Shown one piece after another: positions 42,367 to 51,408 of a stretch of 64,000 nucleotides of DNA. The notes under the pieces were generated by a model that did no database searches, had not been told where the DNA came from, and worked only from the letters and a program-made list of their open reading frames with translations. The stretch is from CALKZN01 sp050633785 (GTDB lineage Bacteria; Pseudomonadota; Gammaproteobacteria; Arenicellales; Arenicellaceae), in assembly GCA_050633785.1 (NCBI GenBank), contig JBOEHE010000030.1, forward strand, positions 48,505 to 112,504. Reading direction: 5' to 3'. Each line of letters starts with the position of its first letter. The stretch's first letter is position 1. Made by a program: the position numbers and the translations under genes.

Positions 42367-42687
42367 TTATGCGTTTGTCCTTTTTTTGCCGGTATCTAGC
42401 TGTACCAGCACCCACGGTGCCATAACAACTGCCCATAAATCAGGATCATTTTTCTGCCAATCCTTCGCTGTAGCAATATCAAGCTCTGCGATAATCCCCT
42501 CATTCATCCATTGCTTGATCTGCTGCTCATTATTCATTGCCATTTCGACAGCAACTTCAATCAGATCCTGCTCAGCATCTACTTGCCACAGCACACCTTT
42601 AGCAAAGTATCTTTCCAATTCACTCCACCCTATGCGAGCAGTTTCTGCTGCCAGTTTAAGCTGAAATTCTTCTCGGTTCTTCGTCAT
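42367..42687 (-). CDS. DUF2288-family protein
   Basis: A 106-residue cytosolic protein with the DUF2288 signature: AARIGWSELERYFAKG at the start and DLWAVVMAPWVLVQLDTG at the end. The function is unknown. An AAGGTG site supports ATG 42687. It stands alone upstream of pstS, between it and the repeat lipoprotein gene. Confidence 0.82.
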   Translation of the reverse strand: MTKNREEFQLKLAAETARIGWSELERYFAKGVLWQVDAEQDLIEVAVEMAMNNEQQIKQWMNEGIIAELDIATAKDWQKNDPDLWAVVMAPWVLVQLDTGKKRTNA

Positions 42688-42787
42688 ATTTACACCTTAC
42701 TGAACGGGATATGCTAGAAAGTCCTGCATACAGACACAATGAAGAGTATGCAGAACTTGCTATTACACATGTCAACTGACGTTTTAC

Positions 42788-43579
42788 TTAGTCAGATTTT
42801 TTAGCACTTTCAACCTCAGCAGCAGAATCTTTAACTGCCTCAACAGTTTCTGTTGCTGTGTCGGCTGCTTCTGTCATTACCTCTTTACCTGCAGCTCCAG
42901 CCTCTTTAGTCGCGTCCACTGCACTGTCAACCATTTCACTGCCTTTTTCCATTGCTGCTGAACCGGCTTCTTTGGCACCTTCTACAGCATCAGCTGTCGC
43001 CTCTTTAGTCGCGTCAACAGCGCTATCCGCCATTTCACTGCCTTTTTCCATTGCTGCCGAACCCACTTCTTTGGCACCTTCTACAGCATCAGCTGTCGCC
43101 TCTTTAGTCGCGTCCACAGCGCTATCAACCATTTCACTGCCTTTTTCCATTGCTGCCGAACCCGCTTCTTTGGCACCCTCTACAGCATCAGTTGTCGCCT
43201 CTTTAGTCGCGTCCACAGCGCTATCAACCATTTCACTGCCTTTTTCCATTGCTGCCGAACCCACTTCTTTGGCACCTTCTACAGCATCAGTTGTCGCCTC
43301 TTTAGTCGCGTCAACAGCACTGTCAACCATTTCACTGCCTTTTTCCATTGCTGCCGAACCGGCTTTTTCAGCAGATTCAACAACACCATCAGCAACTTCT
43401 TTAGTCGCATCGACAGCTTCTTGTGCGCCATCTTTTACTGTTTCAAGAGCATCACTGGTTGCTTCTTTAGTCGCCTCTACAGCATTTTCTAAAGCTGAAT
43501 TTTCAGCCTCATTACCACAGGCTCCAAGGGTCAAAGCTACAGCCAGTACAACGCCACACTTATTGATATTATTTAACAT
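42788..43579 (-). CDS. LEA-like repeat lipoprotein
   Basis: A 263-residue predicted lipoprotein: signal MLNNINKCGVVLAVALTLGA with lipobox LGAC, acylated Cys21. The mature part is Ala-, Glu-, Lys- and Asp-rich and almost wholly helical, built of 33-residue units around GSAAMEKGSEMVDSAVDATK and EATTDAVEGAK, similar in style to late-embryogenesis-abundant or apolipoprotein-like repeats. GGAGAGAAA directly before ATG 43579 fixes the start; the frame also opens 17 codons upstream. Role is unknown; stress protection or an envelope spacer would be guesses. Confidence 0.82.
   Translation of the reverse strand: MLNNINKCGVVLAVALTLGACGNEAENSALENAVEATKEATSDALETVKDGAQEAVDATKEVADGVVESAEKAGSAAMEKGSEMVDSAVDATKEATTDAVEGAKEVGSAAMEKGSEMVDSAVDATKEATTDAVEGAKEAGSAAMEKGSEMVDSAVDATKEATADAVEGAKEVGSAAMEKGSEMADSAVDATKEATADAVEGAKEAGSAAMEKGSEMVDSAVDATKEAGAAGKEVMTEAADTATETVEAVKDSAAEVESAKKSD
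42880..43374. repeat. five tandem 99-bp repeats in the lipoprotein gene
   Basis: The shared string GCCTTTTTCCATTGCTG begins at 42941, 43040, 43139, 43238 and 43337, exactly 99 bp apart. Each unit encodes 33 residues. Units differ by a few bases only (Val/Ala and Thr/Ala changes; synonymous third positions), so the array looks recently expanded or homogenised. The outer limits are approximate. Confidence 0.9.
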
Positions 43580-43817
43580 TTTTCTCTCCAGATTCACGTC
43601 TTCACAGTCAACTGCAAAAACACGGTTCATTTAAACATCATTCAGGTAAATACCTATCTGCAACATCCACTCGCGGGCCGCATTATAATAGCTTTTATAC
43701 AAGATAGTAGTTATTTTCCAAGCATAAAGAGAAAAATACTCTGCTTCAGATATTGCAACTTCCCCCCCTTTGGTGTAAAAAGCCCGATTACATTTATTTT
43801 CGTTATGGGACTAATCA

Positions 43818-44276
43818 ATGGTAGCTAAAAGCAAAACCAAACAATCGACCGATAATGCGTCAGAAGATTTAATCTATGGGATCGCACCATACACAGAAAA
43901 ACCTGGCGAAGAGTACATGAATGATGACCAAATTGCTCATTTTCGCAGTATTTTAGGGTCATGGCGCGACACCTTACTCGAAGAAGTATCCAAAACAATT
44001 AATATCATGCAGGATGAATATATTAATTTGCCAGACCTTAACGACAGAGCAAGTCAGGAAACAGACATGTCTCTTGAATTGCGTAGCCGAGATCGTGAAC
44101 GCAAGCTACTTAAAAAAATCAATGGCACTCTAACACGCCTGGATAACGACGATTATGGCTGGTGCGAGCGCTGTGGAATAGAAATCGGTATTCGTCGCCT
44201 TGAAGCCAGACCAACCGCTGAATTATGCGTTGACTGCAAAACTCTGGAAGAGATCAAAGAAAAACAAATGAATTAG
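43818..44276 (+). CDS. dksA: RNA polymerase-binding transcription factor DksA
   Basis: DksA binds the RNA polymerase secondary channel and works with ppGpp in the stringent response. The 152-residue product has the coiled-coil tip region with DLNDRASQETDMSLELRSRD and the four-Cys zinc finger (WCERCGIEIGIRRLEARP followed by CVDCK). Length matches the family. It is monocistronic with its own terminator. Confidence 0.96.
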   Translation: MVAKSKTKQSTDNASEDLIYGIAPYTEKPGEEYMNDDQIAHFRSILGSWRDTLLEEVSKTINIMQDEYINLPDLNDRASQETDMSLELRSRDRERKLLKKINGTLTRLDNDDYGWCERCGIEIGIRRLEARPTAELCVDCKTLEEIKEKQMN

Positions 44277-44296
44277 TCAGTTTTTCATAAAAAACT

Positions 44297-44335
44297 AAAA
44301 AGGCGCTTCCCTGTCTATCTGGGAAGCGCCTTTTT
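44297..44335. terminator. strong terminator between dksA and surA
   Basis: AAAAAGGCGCTTCCC (44297-44311) and GGGAAGCGCCTTTTT (44321-44335) form a 15-bp stem with a 9-nt loop. A and T runs at the ends let it serve both convergent genes. Confidence 0.92.
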
Positions 44336-44405
44336 TAATTCAACTATTACATTTCGGCGTTACCAGTTCACTATGGTAACAAACCCGCCTTTCAACCAGT
44401 CAAAA

Positions 44406-45773
44406 CTATTCCGGGTAAGAGATATAGGCATTACTGACCAAGTCACTCAACCATGCAGGATATTGCTGGTTGGTTTTACGACGTGCCAGCTGTTCGTATG
44501 CCTGATCGCGTTGATCTTGGCCGGAAACATCCTCAGTCGTAATTTCATTCAAACGAATTAAGTGCACGCCGTATTGGGTAACTACTGGTTGGCTGGTTTC
44601 ATTAACAGCCAAAGCAAACAATATTTGTTCAAACTCTGGCACCGTCAGACCAGGCGTTACCCAACCAAGATCACCGCCCTTTCCAGCGGAACCTGGATCG
44701 TCCGACAAGCCTTTCGCGCTTTGAGCAAAAGCCTCAGCATCAAGAACACTACTACGCAGTTCTTTTAATTTTTTGAATGCCTGTTGGCGCTCTACAACGG
44801 TCTTTGCAGCTATCAGTATGTGCTGTGCCCGTCGCTTTTCTATAACACGAACCTCATTGCCTCGACTGTCATTCAGTTTCAAGATATGAAAAGCCCCAGG
44901 ACTGCGAATAACGCCGGACAACTGACCCTTTTTCATATCCTCCAGACGCTCCACAAAAACAGCAGGCAACTGATCGGCTTTTTTCCAGCCCAAGGTACCT
45001 CCCTGATCAGCATCTGGCGCAGCAGAGGCTCTCTTCGCAATATCAGAAAAACCAGCACCTTGCTCTAACTCAGCAAGCAAAGCGGTTGCTTTTAATGATA
45101 CAAGCTCAATTTCCTGAGGTGTAGCGTCTTTAGCCAGTTTCAACAATATATGCGATAAATTATATTCTATCTGTGCAGGACCTTTTTTATTTTTCTGTCG
45201 CAACAACTCATTCACTTCATATTCAGACACATTAATCCGGGGTGTCAAGTTAGCTCGTACTAATCGGGAAATCATCAAATTAGTACGAATCTCATCACGA
45301 AAGGCTTGAAAGCTAATTTGATCTCCGAGCATGCTAATCTGCATTTCTCTAACTGTAATGTTATTACGCTGAGCAACGCTTTCAATGGCTCGGTCAATTT
45401 CCTGTTCCGTAATTGAAATGCCAATCTTACGTGCCAATTGAACCTGAACTAACTCTTCAACCATCGTTTTCAGAACACCCTTACGAATCTCCTGTTCACT
45501 GGCAGTTCCTGCCTTTGGTTGCTTAGCACGACTGTTGCTAATATCGTTTTTCACTCGACCAATCCGAGCATTCAGCTCAGTCTGAGTAATCACATCATCA
45601 TTTACCACCGCAACAATAGCATCTGATAGTGCTGCGGAAACCGTGTTATGCACTAAACACAACAGCGCCATAACCAACAGCTTCTTACAAAATACAGTCT
45701 GTAATCTCTTAGATGTCTTTGCCCGATTATGAGCCTTCAGCCCGTAAAGAGCTTGCCAATAATTTTGAATCAT
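44406..45773 (-). CDS. surA: periplasmic chaperone/peptidyl-prolyl isomerase SurA
   Basis: SurA escorts outer-membrane proteins through the periplasm. The 455-residue product has a signal segment (about residues 30-48, KLLVMALLCLVHNTVSA), the N-terminal chaperone domain beginning DAIVAVVNDDVITQTELNAR, and two parvulin domains (about 175-275 and 285-385, each with a GGDLGW/GGTLGW motif). A 29-residue stretch before the signal makes the start uncertain. It follows lptD by 51 bp. The usual next genes pdxA and rsmA are absent; dksA is convergent instead. Confidence 0.95.
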   Translation of the reverse strand: MIQNYWQALYGLKAHNRAKTSKRLQTVFCKKLLVMALLCLVHNTVSAALSDAIVAVVNDDVITQTELNARIGRVKNDISNSRAKQPKAGTASEQEIRKGVLKTMVEELVQVQLARKIGISITEQEIDRAIESVAQRNNITVREMQISMLGDQISFQAFRDEIRTNLMISRLVRANLTPRINVSEYEVNELLRQKNKKGPAQIEYNLSHILLKLAKDATPQEIELVSLKATALLAELEQGAGFSDIAKRASAAPDADQGGTLGWKKADQLPAVFVERLEDMKKGQLSGVIRSPGAFHILKLNDSRGNEVRVIEKRRAQHILIAAKTVVERQQAFKKLKELRSSVLDAEAFAQSAKGLSDDPGSAGKGGDLGWVTPGLTVPEFEQILFALAVNETSQPVVTQYGVHLIRLNEITTEDVSGQDQRDQAYEQLARRKTNQQYPAWLSDLVSNAYISYPE

Positions 45774-45824
45774 TTATATGCCTGCGAATTAAGCTGGATA
45801 AATATCTTAAAGCCCGGTCAGTTC

Positions 45825-48020
45825 TTACAAACCAGATCGGCTGGTAACCGTTCCCAAACCAGTCAACTCAAACTCCGCCAAAATAGTGGTGCGTGTTTCA
45901 TCGTTTGACTTACGCAAATTGTGAGCTGACACACGAAAGCGCCAGCAACATGCATCATATTCCAAGCCGAGTGTTGTCTGTAAATTTTCAGATTCTTCGA
46001 TGCCATATCGCTCTGCACCAAAAATAGTCCACTTCTGGCTCAACGGCCATTCCGCTTCAATCACAATCTGGTCAATTGACGAAGTAACTTCACTGAAACG
46101 ATAACCGAATGAAGCAAACTTCTGGCTATGCTCTCTGTATTCAATGTCAATATTCGCAGTTTGTATATCACTGGTTGCTGTACCATACTGCAAGAAGCCA
46201 TCCAATTCCCAGAACTTGCCAAGACTTAATGATGCTTCAGCCAACAGATCAGATTTGCTGACCATCTGCGTTTCTTCATTAACAGTCACTTCCCGATCTT
46301 CCAGATAATAGGCTTGACCAATCGATGCTTTTAAACGTTGACTGCCTTTTTTATCAAAAATTCGGCTTGTTAATGAGAGCGATACCTGGCGACCATCAGC
46401 CACTCGGTCACCGCCGGAAAAACCACTGGTACTGAACAAGCTGTTAAAATTATTAAATGTCAGTGCTTTGGTATCAAATATAGGTACATTTTCCTGTTCG
46501 TCTTCATCCGCATAAACAAAGAAGATTCTAGGCTCAAGAGTCTGAATAGCTGCTTCGCCCAAAAATGAGGTGCGTTTTTCCAGATGAATGCCAGAATCTA
46601 TACTGAATATTGGCACAGTACGCGAATCAGCATCGAAGTTATCAACGTCATAGGATGCATGGTTAACAGCCAATTTAGGCTCAACATAGCCCCAGACATT
46701 TTCAATAGGCACTGCTACGCTTGGTTCCAACAGATAACGCCACCCTTCCTGTTTAGTGTCATGACTGAAGTTGGTCGCAGATGCTGTCGTGGCAAATTGC
46801 AGACCTCCAACTTTAGGAAAACTTGAACGGAATTTTATTTCCGGTCGGCGTTCAAATGGTTTATTTTCCTCAAGTATAGTGTCATCAACCAATTCATACT
46901 CGCTGATGTTGCCTGATAGGTTCCAATATCTCGCGTTATAGTCCAAACGAGCATTACGTGGGATGTACGTTGCGCTGAATGAGCGAATATCACTACGAAA
47001 ATCCGTAAAATATTGCTGATCAGACACATCATTATAATCAATTTCAGCACTTAAGCGCTCAGTAAAATCCTGCTCGTGCTGGAAAGTTACCATAGAACGA
47101 TTTTCGTCATTGAACTCTTTATCATTCGATAGAGTTTCTGCATAGAAAAAACTCTCAGAATTCAGGGATTCATGACGCACTTCGACCCCAAGCTGAACAC
47201 CTCGATCGGTATAAAGTCTAGGGAATATTGTAGCGTCCATATTCGGAGAGATATTCCAGTACCATGGCGCACTGAACACAAAGCCTGAGTCACTGTCAGA
47301 GCCAGCGGAAGGGAACAAAAAACCGGATTTACGCTCATCATTTATTGGGAAGGTAAAACGCGGGGCATAAAAAATAGGCACGCCCTTGAAAATAATACTG
47401 GCATTTTTAGCCGTCCCCATACCCGTTGCCTGATCAAGCTCCAACTCTCCGGCACGAATGAAAAAATCATCCTGTCCTTCAACACAAGTCGTGTATTCTA
47501 CTTTCTTTAAACGCGCAAAATCTTCGCCTTCAAGAGAAATCTCTGCTGCTTTTCCTCGTGAGTGAACTTCAACCGCGTTAGTTTCTTCTTCGATATAACC
47601 ACGCTCTGCTAGTTTAAACTTAGCGTCTCTGGCAGTACCGATTTTATTATTTACATCCAAATCAATAGATTCTGCGGTAACCAAATCACCAGCAACTGAA
47701 CGCAAAGTAACATTGCCACTGCCTTGAACTTCGCTGGTTTCCTTATCATAGGTCAACTTTTCACCCGCAATGCTCTGTCGTCCCTGAGCCACAAATGCTT
47801 TACCGCTGAGCGTGATCGATTTTTGACCATCACTCTCGACATTATCAGCCTCTAAAACCAATGGTATTTTCCCTTCGGGCCCATCAACAGTATTGTTGGG
47901 GAACGCTATAATGTCGGGTTGGCACACACAATCTTTGCCTTCACACTCTGCCGCCGATAAATTCGGCGCAACCAACACCAGCAGACTAGAGCCTATCAGG
48001 GCTTGAAAAACCGGTTTCAT
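45825..48020 (-). CDS. lptD: LPS-assembly outer-membrane protein LptD
   Basis: LptD is the beta-barrel that with LptE inserts lipopolysaccharide into the outer leaflet. From ATG 48020 the product is about 731 residues, with signal MKPVFQALIGSSLLVLVAPN, an N-terminal jellyroll (about 40-170; VTLRSVAGDLVTAESIDLDV) and a barrel. Cys residues occur at both ends (CEGKDCVC and DACCWRFRV), as needed for the inter-domain disulfides. AAGG before ATG 48020 supports this start; an upstream ATG at 48098 with GAGGA is an alternative. The gene is divergent from amgK. Confidence 0.95.
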   Translation of the reverse strand: MKPVFQALIGSSLLVLVAPNLSAAECEGKDCVCQPDIIAFPNNTVDGPEGKIPLVLEADNVESDGQKSITLSGKAFVAQGRQSIAGEKLTYDKETSEVQGSGNVTLRSVAGDLVTAESIDLDVNNKIGTARDAKFKLAERGYIEEETNAVEVHSRGKAAEISLEGEDFARLKKVEYTTCVEGQDDFFIRAGELELDQATGMGTAKNASIIFKGVPIFYAPRFTFPINDERKSGFLFPSAGSDSDSGFVFSAPWYWNISPNMDATIFPRLYTDRGVQLGVEVRHESLNSESFFYAETLSNDKEFNDENRSMVTFQHEQDFTERLSAEIDYNDVSDQQYFTDFRSDIRSFSATYIPRNARLDYNARYWNLSGNISEYELVDDTILEENKPFERRPEIKFRSSFPKVGGLQFATTASATNFSHDTKQEGWRYLLEPSVAVPIENVWGYVEPKLAVNHASYDVDNFDADSRTVPIFSIDSGIHLEKRTSFLGEAAIQTLEPRIFFVYADEDEQENVPIFDTKALTFNNFNSLFSTSGFSGGDRVADGRQVSLSLTSRIFDKKGSQRLKASIGQAYYLEDREVTVNEETQMVSKSDLLAEASLSLGKFWELDGFLQYGTATSDIQTANIDIEYREHSQKFASFGYRFSEVTSSIDQIVIEAEWPLSQKWTIFGAERYGIEESENLQTTLGLEYDACCWRFRVSAHNLRKSNDETRTTILAEFELTGLGTVTSRSGL

Positions 48021-48311
48021 GGTCGCCTTGGTCAGCGCCCGTGTTGTTGCAAGATAGGTTGCACAATGGAGCTGAGTTAGTGGTAGGGACAGTCGCATAC
48101 ATCGATCCTCATTAGCATTTTTGGTTAATGGCATATTATCAAGCTTTCTATGAAGCTTACTATCAAAAACAGGATTATTTCGTTTGCACAATTTGATAAG
48201 GTGTTATATCTGAAAAGTCTCGGTAAACCATATCAAAGTTGGCCGACACAGATTATCATGTTACGCGCTGGATGAAATAATTAATTGCGTCATTATAGAG
48301 GACTATTGCAG

Positions 48312-49298
48312 TTGGATAAAAGGCTGAATACATTACAAACCTGGCTAAAGAACGAAATCAAGATTGATTATAGCGATATTGCACCAGCATCGGCTGACGC
48401 AAGCTTCCGACGTTACTTTCGAGTCACCACCAATGATCAAGCTTCACGCACTTTAATTGCGATGGACGCACCACCTGAACACGAAGATAATGCTCGCTTT
48501 ATTCATTGTGCAACAACCTTGCGTAACTGCGGCTTAAATGTCCCACACGTTCTCGCCCACGATCTGGAACAAGGCTTTTTATTGCTGAGCGATTTAGGAA
48601 CAAAGATCTATCAGCAACAGTTAACAACAGCCACAGCGGACCGTTTGTACACTGATGCTCTGGAAGCCTTGCTACCCTTGCAGGTGAAATCGCCAGAGTT
48701 TGCACAACAACACCCTTCGTATACAGCGGAACTGTTGCTTCAGGAAATGGACCTTTTCGATGAATGGTATATACAGCAACACCTGCAATCAAACCTGACT
48801 CCAATCCAGCAAACGCAATTACAACAGTGCCTGCAACTTTTAATTGATAACGCTCTGCAGCAACCTCAGGTGCTGGTCCATCGAGATTACCACTGCCGCA
48901 ATTTATTGGTCACTGACAATAACAATCCCGGCATTATTGATTTTCAGGACATGGTAGTTGGCCCCATCACATACGATTTAGTTTCCTTATTGAAAGATTG
49001 CTACATCCAATGGCCTCGCGAACGCGTTCTAATCTGGCTTGAATCCTATCGACAACAGGCCATTGCTGCCGGTTTACTCAGCGCAGTCAGCCAGGATCAA
49101 TGGGTTGAATGGTTTGATTGGATGGGCGTGCAACGTCATTTAAAAGTACTCGGAATATTTGCCCGCCTGTTTCATCGTGATGGCAAACCGCAATACCTAG
49201 ATGACCTGCCACTGGTCAACAGTTATCTTCGTGAGACCTGTCAACACTATAAACAGCTACAGCCTTTAGCCGAGTTGCTTGATGTCATACATGAATAG
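48312..49298 (+). CDS. amgK: N-acetylmuramate/N-acetylglucosamine 1-kinase AmgK
   Basis: AmgK phosphorylates the anomeric hydroxyl of MurNAc in the peptidoglycan-recycling route that bypasses de novo UDP-MurNAc synthesis. The phosphotransferase motifs VHRDYHCRNLLV and GIIDFQDMVVGP are intact. The frame opens at TTG 48285, but AGAGGA at 48297-48302 favours TTG 48312 (about 328 residues). Its end overlaps murU by 20 bp. The arrangement lptD/amgK-murU is the one known from Pseudomonas. Confidence 0.92.
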   Translation: MDKRLNTLQTWLKNEIKIDYSDIAPASADASFRRYFRVTTNDQASRTLIAMDAPPEHEDNARFIHCATTLRNCGLNVPHVLAHDLEQGFLLLSDLGTKIYQQQLTTATADRLYTDALEALLPLQVKSPEFAQQHPSYTAELLLQEMDLFDEWYIQQHLQSNLTPIQQTQLQQCLQLLIDNALQQPQVLVHRDYHCRNLLVTDNNNPGIIDFQDMVVGPITYDLVSLLKDCYIQWPRERVLIWLESYRQQAIAAGLLSAVSQDQWVEWFDWMGVQRHLKVLGIFARLFHRDGKPQYLDDLPLVNSYLRETCQHYKQLQPLAELLDVIHE

Positions 49299-50052
49299 TT
49301 TGGACTCACTACAGCTGAAAGCTGTTGACACCAGCGTTTTCATTCTGGCCGCCGGACGTGGTGAACGCATGCGACCTCTGACCGATTCCTTGCCGAAACC
49401 ATTGCTCAAAGTCGGCGATCAAAGTCTCCTGGAACACCATCTGACACGCCTGCAAAAGATGGGCTTCCAGCACATAATCATCAACATCGCACATCTCGGT
49501 GAAAAAATACAACATCAGATTGGCAATGGCGCCAACTACGGCCTTTGCATCGAGTATTCAGATGAACGGGACACTGGCGCTCTGGAAACGGCTGGCGGTA
49601 TCGGCAAAGCCTTGAATAGAATTCGCAGTGATTATTTTCTATGCCTGAATGCCGATATCTGGACTGATTTTGACTTTCTGCAACTACTCACAGCACGAAC
49701 CCAAGCCGGAACTATTGTGCTGGTGAACAATCCACCACACAACAACAGTGGGGATTTTGCCGTAAGTAACAGCAAGCATAAAACACAGCCTTTATTGGCT
49801 GAACGACCAAGCCCAAGAGCCGAACAAAGCACTTATACCTTCAGTGGTATCGGCTTATATGCCAAAACGCTATTCATCAACCTTCCTGCTGGCAAGCAAC
49901 GGCTGGCACCACTACTATTCCAAGCGACTGACAGTCAACAACTTGATGCCCTGATACATCAAGGCACCTGGCTTGATATTGGCACACCGCAGCGGCTAAC
50001 CCAACTTAATGCCGGATATTCAGCCATTAATAACGAAAAAACGAATTCTTAG
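49279..50052 (+). CDS. murU: N-acetylmuramate alpha-1-phosphate uridylyltransferase MurU
   Basis: MurU makes UDP-MurNAc from MurNAc-1-phosphate, the step after AmgK. The 257-residue product has the nucleotidyltransferase signature LAAGRGERMRPLTDSLPKPL and the metal-binding Asp in CLNADIWTD. It overlaps amgK by 20 bp, implying coupled translation. The ATG at 49279 lies inside amgK; a later ATG (49288) is possible and would change the N-terminus by three residues only. Confidence 0.93.
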   Translation: MMSYMNSLDSLQLKAVDTSVFILAAGRGERMRPLTDSLPKPLLKVGDQSLLEHHLTRLQKMGFQHIIINIAHLGEKIQHQIGNGANYGLCIEYSDERDTGALETAGGIGKALNRIRSDYFLCLNADIWTDFDFLQLLTARTQAGTIVLVNNPPHNNSGDFAVSNSKHKTQPLLAERPSPRAEQSTYTFSGIGLYAKTLFINLPAGKQRLAPLLFQATDSQQLDALIHQGTWLDIGTPQRLTQLNAGYSAINNEKTNS

Positions 50053-50078
50053 CTGACTAAGATCTCAGCACTATTTCG

Positions 50079-50381
50079 TTATTTTTTTCGATTCTGCATA
50101 GCTGCCAGTTGCTCTTCGGTTGCTGGCAATTGGTACTTGTCTTTCCACTCACTATAAGGCATTCCATAAACAGTCTCGCGGGCCTGCTCATAATCCAATT
50201 CAACAGAACGTTCGTCTGCCGCCGCTTTATACCATTTACTCAAGCAGTTACGACAAAAGCCGGAAAGGTTCATCAAATCAATATTCTGTACATCTTTACG
50301 TTGATCCAGATGCTCCAGCAAACGCCTGAATGCAGCGGCCTCCAACTCAGTTTGAATTTTAGGGTCTAATGGAGTTGTCAT
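50079..50381 (-). CDS. DUF1244-family protein
   Basis: A 100-residue cytosolic protein typical of DUF1244: AAFRRLLEHLDQRKDVQNID followed by MNLSGFCRNCLSKWY with a CxxC pair, and AREAVYGMPYxEWK-like text (ETVYGMPYSEWKDKYQ). The function is unknown. Its ATG overlaps the lipB stop (ATGA), so it is the last gene of the envelope/lipoate operon. Confidence 0.9.
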   Translation of the reverse strand: MTTPLDPKIQTELEAAAFRRLLEHLDQRKDVQNIDLMNLSGFCRNCLSKWYKAAADERSVELDYEQARETVYGMPYSEWKDKYQLPATEEQLAAMQNRKK

Positions 50382-51007
50382 AACTGTGTTGCCTCGTAAT
50401 GTTGCTGAACTAAATGAATAAAATGCCCGGCCAAACGTTGCTCCAGATCAGAATAATCAATGTCAGCAACAAAATCACTGACCTGTGTCACTTCCAGACC
50501 TTTATAGCCGCAGGGGTCGATATTGGAAAATGGGCTTAGATCCATAGACACATTCAAGCTTAAGCCATGGTAGGTAGAACCTCGTTTCACCCTTAAACCC
50601 AGCGCTGATATTTTCTGATCTGCCACATAAACACCAGGAGCACCCTGACGGCGTTCAGCAGCAATTGCATAGTCGGCCAAAATATCGATACTGGTTTGTT
50701 CCAACAGATTTACCATTGACTTGATACCTAAACCAAAGCGTTTCAACCGCAACAAGGGGTACATGATAATTTGACCTGGGCCATGGTAAGTGATTTGCCC
50801 ACCTCGATCCGACTTAACAACAGGAATCTCAGAAGGTACCAAAGTCACCGCATCACAGCCTGTGCCTTGAGTATAAACAGGAGGGTGTTGCAGCAACCAG
50901 ATTTCATCCTGGGTGTTTTCATCACGCTCGGCCACAAAATTCTGCATGAGCTTCATGCAGGTGGCATAATCCTGAAAGCCCAGTTCTCTGACCAGAATAT
51001 CAGCCAT
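50378..51007 (-). CDS. lipB: octanoyltransferase LipB
   Basis: LipB moves the octanoyl group from acyl carrier protein to lipoyl domains. The catalytic Lys and Cys are visible in GLRVKRGSTYHGLSLNV and FSNIDPCGYKG; TYHGPGQIIMYPLL is typical. The frame opens at TTG 51025 but ATG 51007 (209 residues, MADILVREL) is the better start. It lies 27 bp after ybeD, the usual order dacA-ybeD-lipB. lipA is not in the window. Confidence 0.95.
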   Translation of the reverse strand: MADILVRELGFQDYATCMKLMQNFVAERDENTQDEIWLLQHPPVYTQGTGCDAVTLVPSEIPVVKSDRGGQITYHGPGQIIMYPLLRLKRFGLGIKSMVNLLEQTSIDILADYAIAAERRQGAPGVYVADQKISALGLRVKRGSTYHGLSLNVSMDLSPFSNIDPCGYKGLEVTQVSDFVADIDYSDLEQRLAGHFIHLVQQHYEATQL

Positions 51008-51034
51008 TAGGCGCACCCGAGACAATGACCATAA

Positions 51035-51316
51035 TTATAGTGTCATAATAACGTCAGGACAGTCAGCGATAGCTTGATAAACAGCCTCGAGGTCCTCACG
51101 CGTACTCAAACGAACCAACACCGTTACAGAGGTGAATCGCTGATTTTTGCTTGGTCTGGAATCAGTACTGATAACATTCTCAGCTCCTACGACATCAACT
51201 GCAAACTGTTGAATAACATCATCGATGGCATCAACTGTTTTGCAGACAGCTTTGAATTTATAATCACAGGGGTATTCGATCAGATCGAAACCATCTCTGG
51301 GGTCTTTGGCACTCAT
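51035..51316 (-). CDS. ybeD: YbeD/DUF493 family protein
   Basis: A 93-residue protein of the UPF0250/DUF493 family (FPCDYKFKAV-like segment IEYPCDYKFKAVCKT, then TSVTVLVRLSTREDLEAVYQ), with a ferredoxin-like ACT-type fold and no established reaction. It sits between dacA and lipB as in E. coli, in a run of same-strand genes. Confidence 0.92.
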   Translation of the reverse strand: MSAKDPRDGFDLIEYPCDYKFKAVCKTVDAIDDVIQQFAVDVVGAENVISTDSRPSKNQRFTSVTVLVRLSTREDLEAVYQAIADCPDVIMTL

Positions 51317-51408
51317 GTTCAGAACGTCTCTATTAATGCGGTTTTACCTATTTTAAATCAAAAAAACACTCAGGTCTGTTGAGGCTTCATTTTTAACAGG
51401 AAAAACAA

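Noticed and set aside
42858..43634. Long plus-strand open frame opposite the lipoprotein gene
   Set aside because: It is a by-product of the repetitive, Ala-rich codons on the other strand; the minus strand has a signal peptide, lipobox and GGAG site, the plus-strand product is low-complexity Ser/Ala/Thr.
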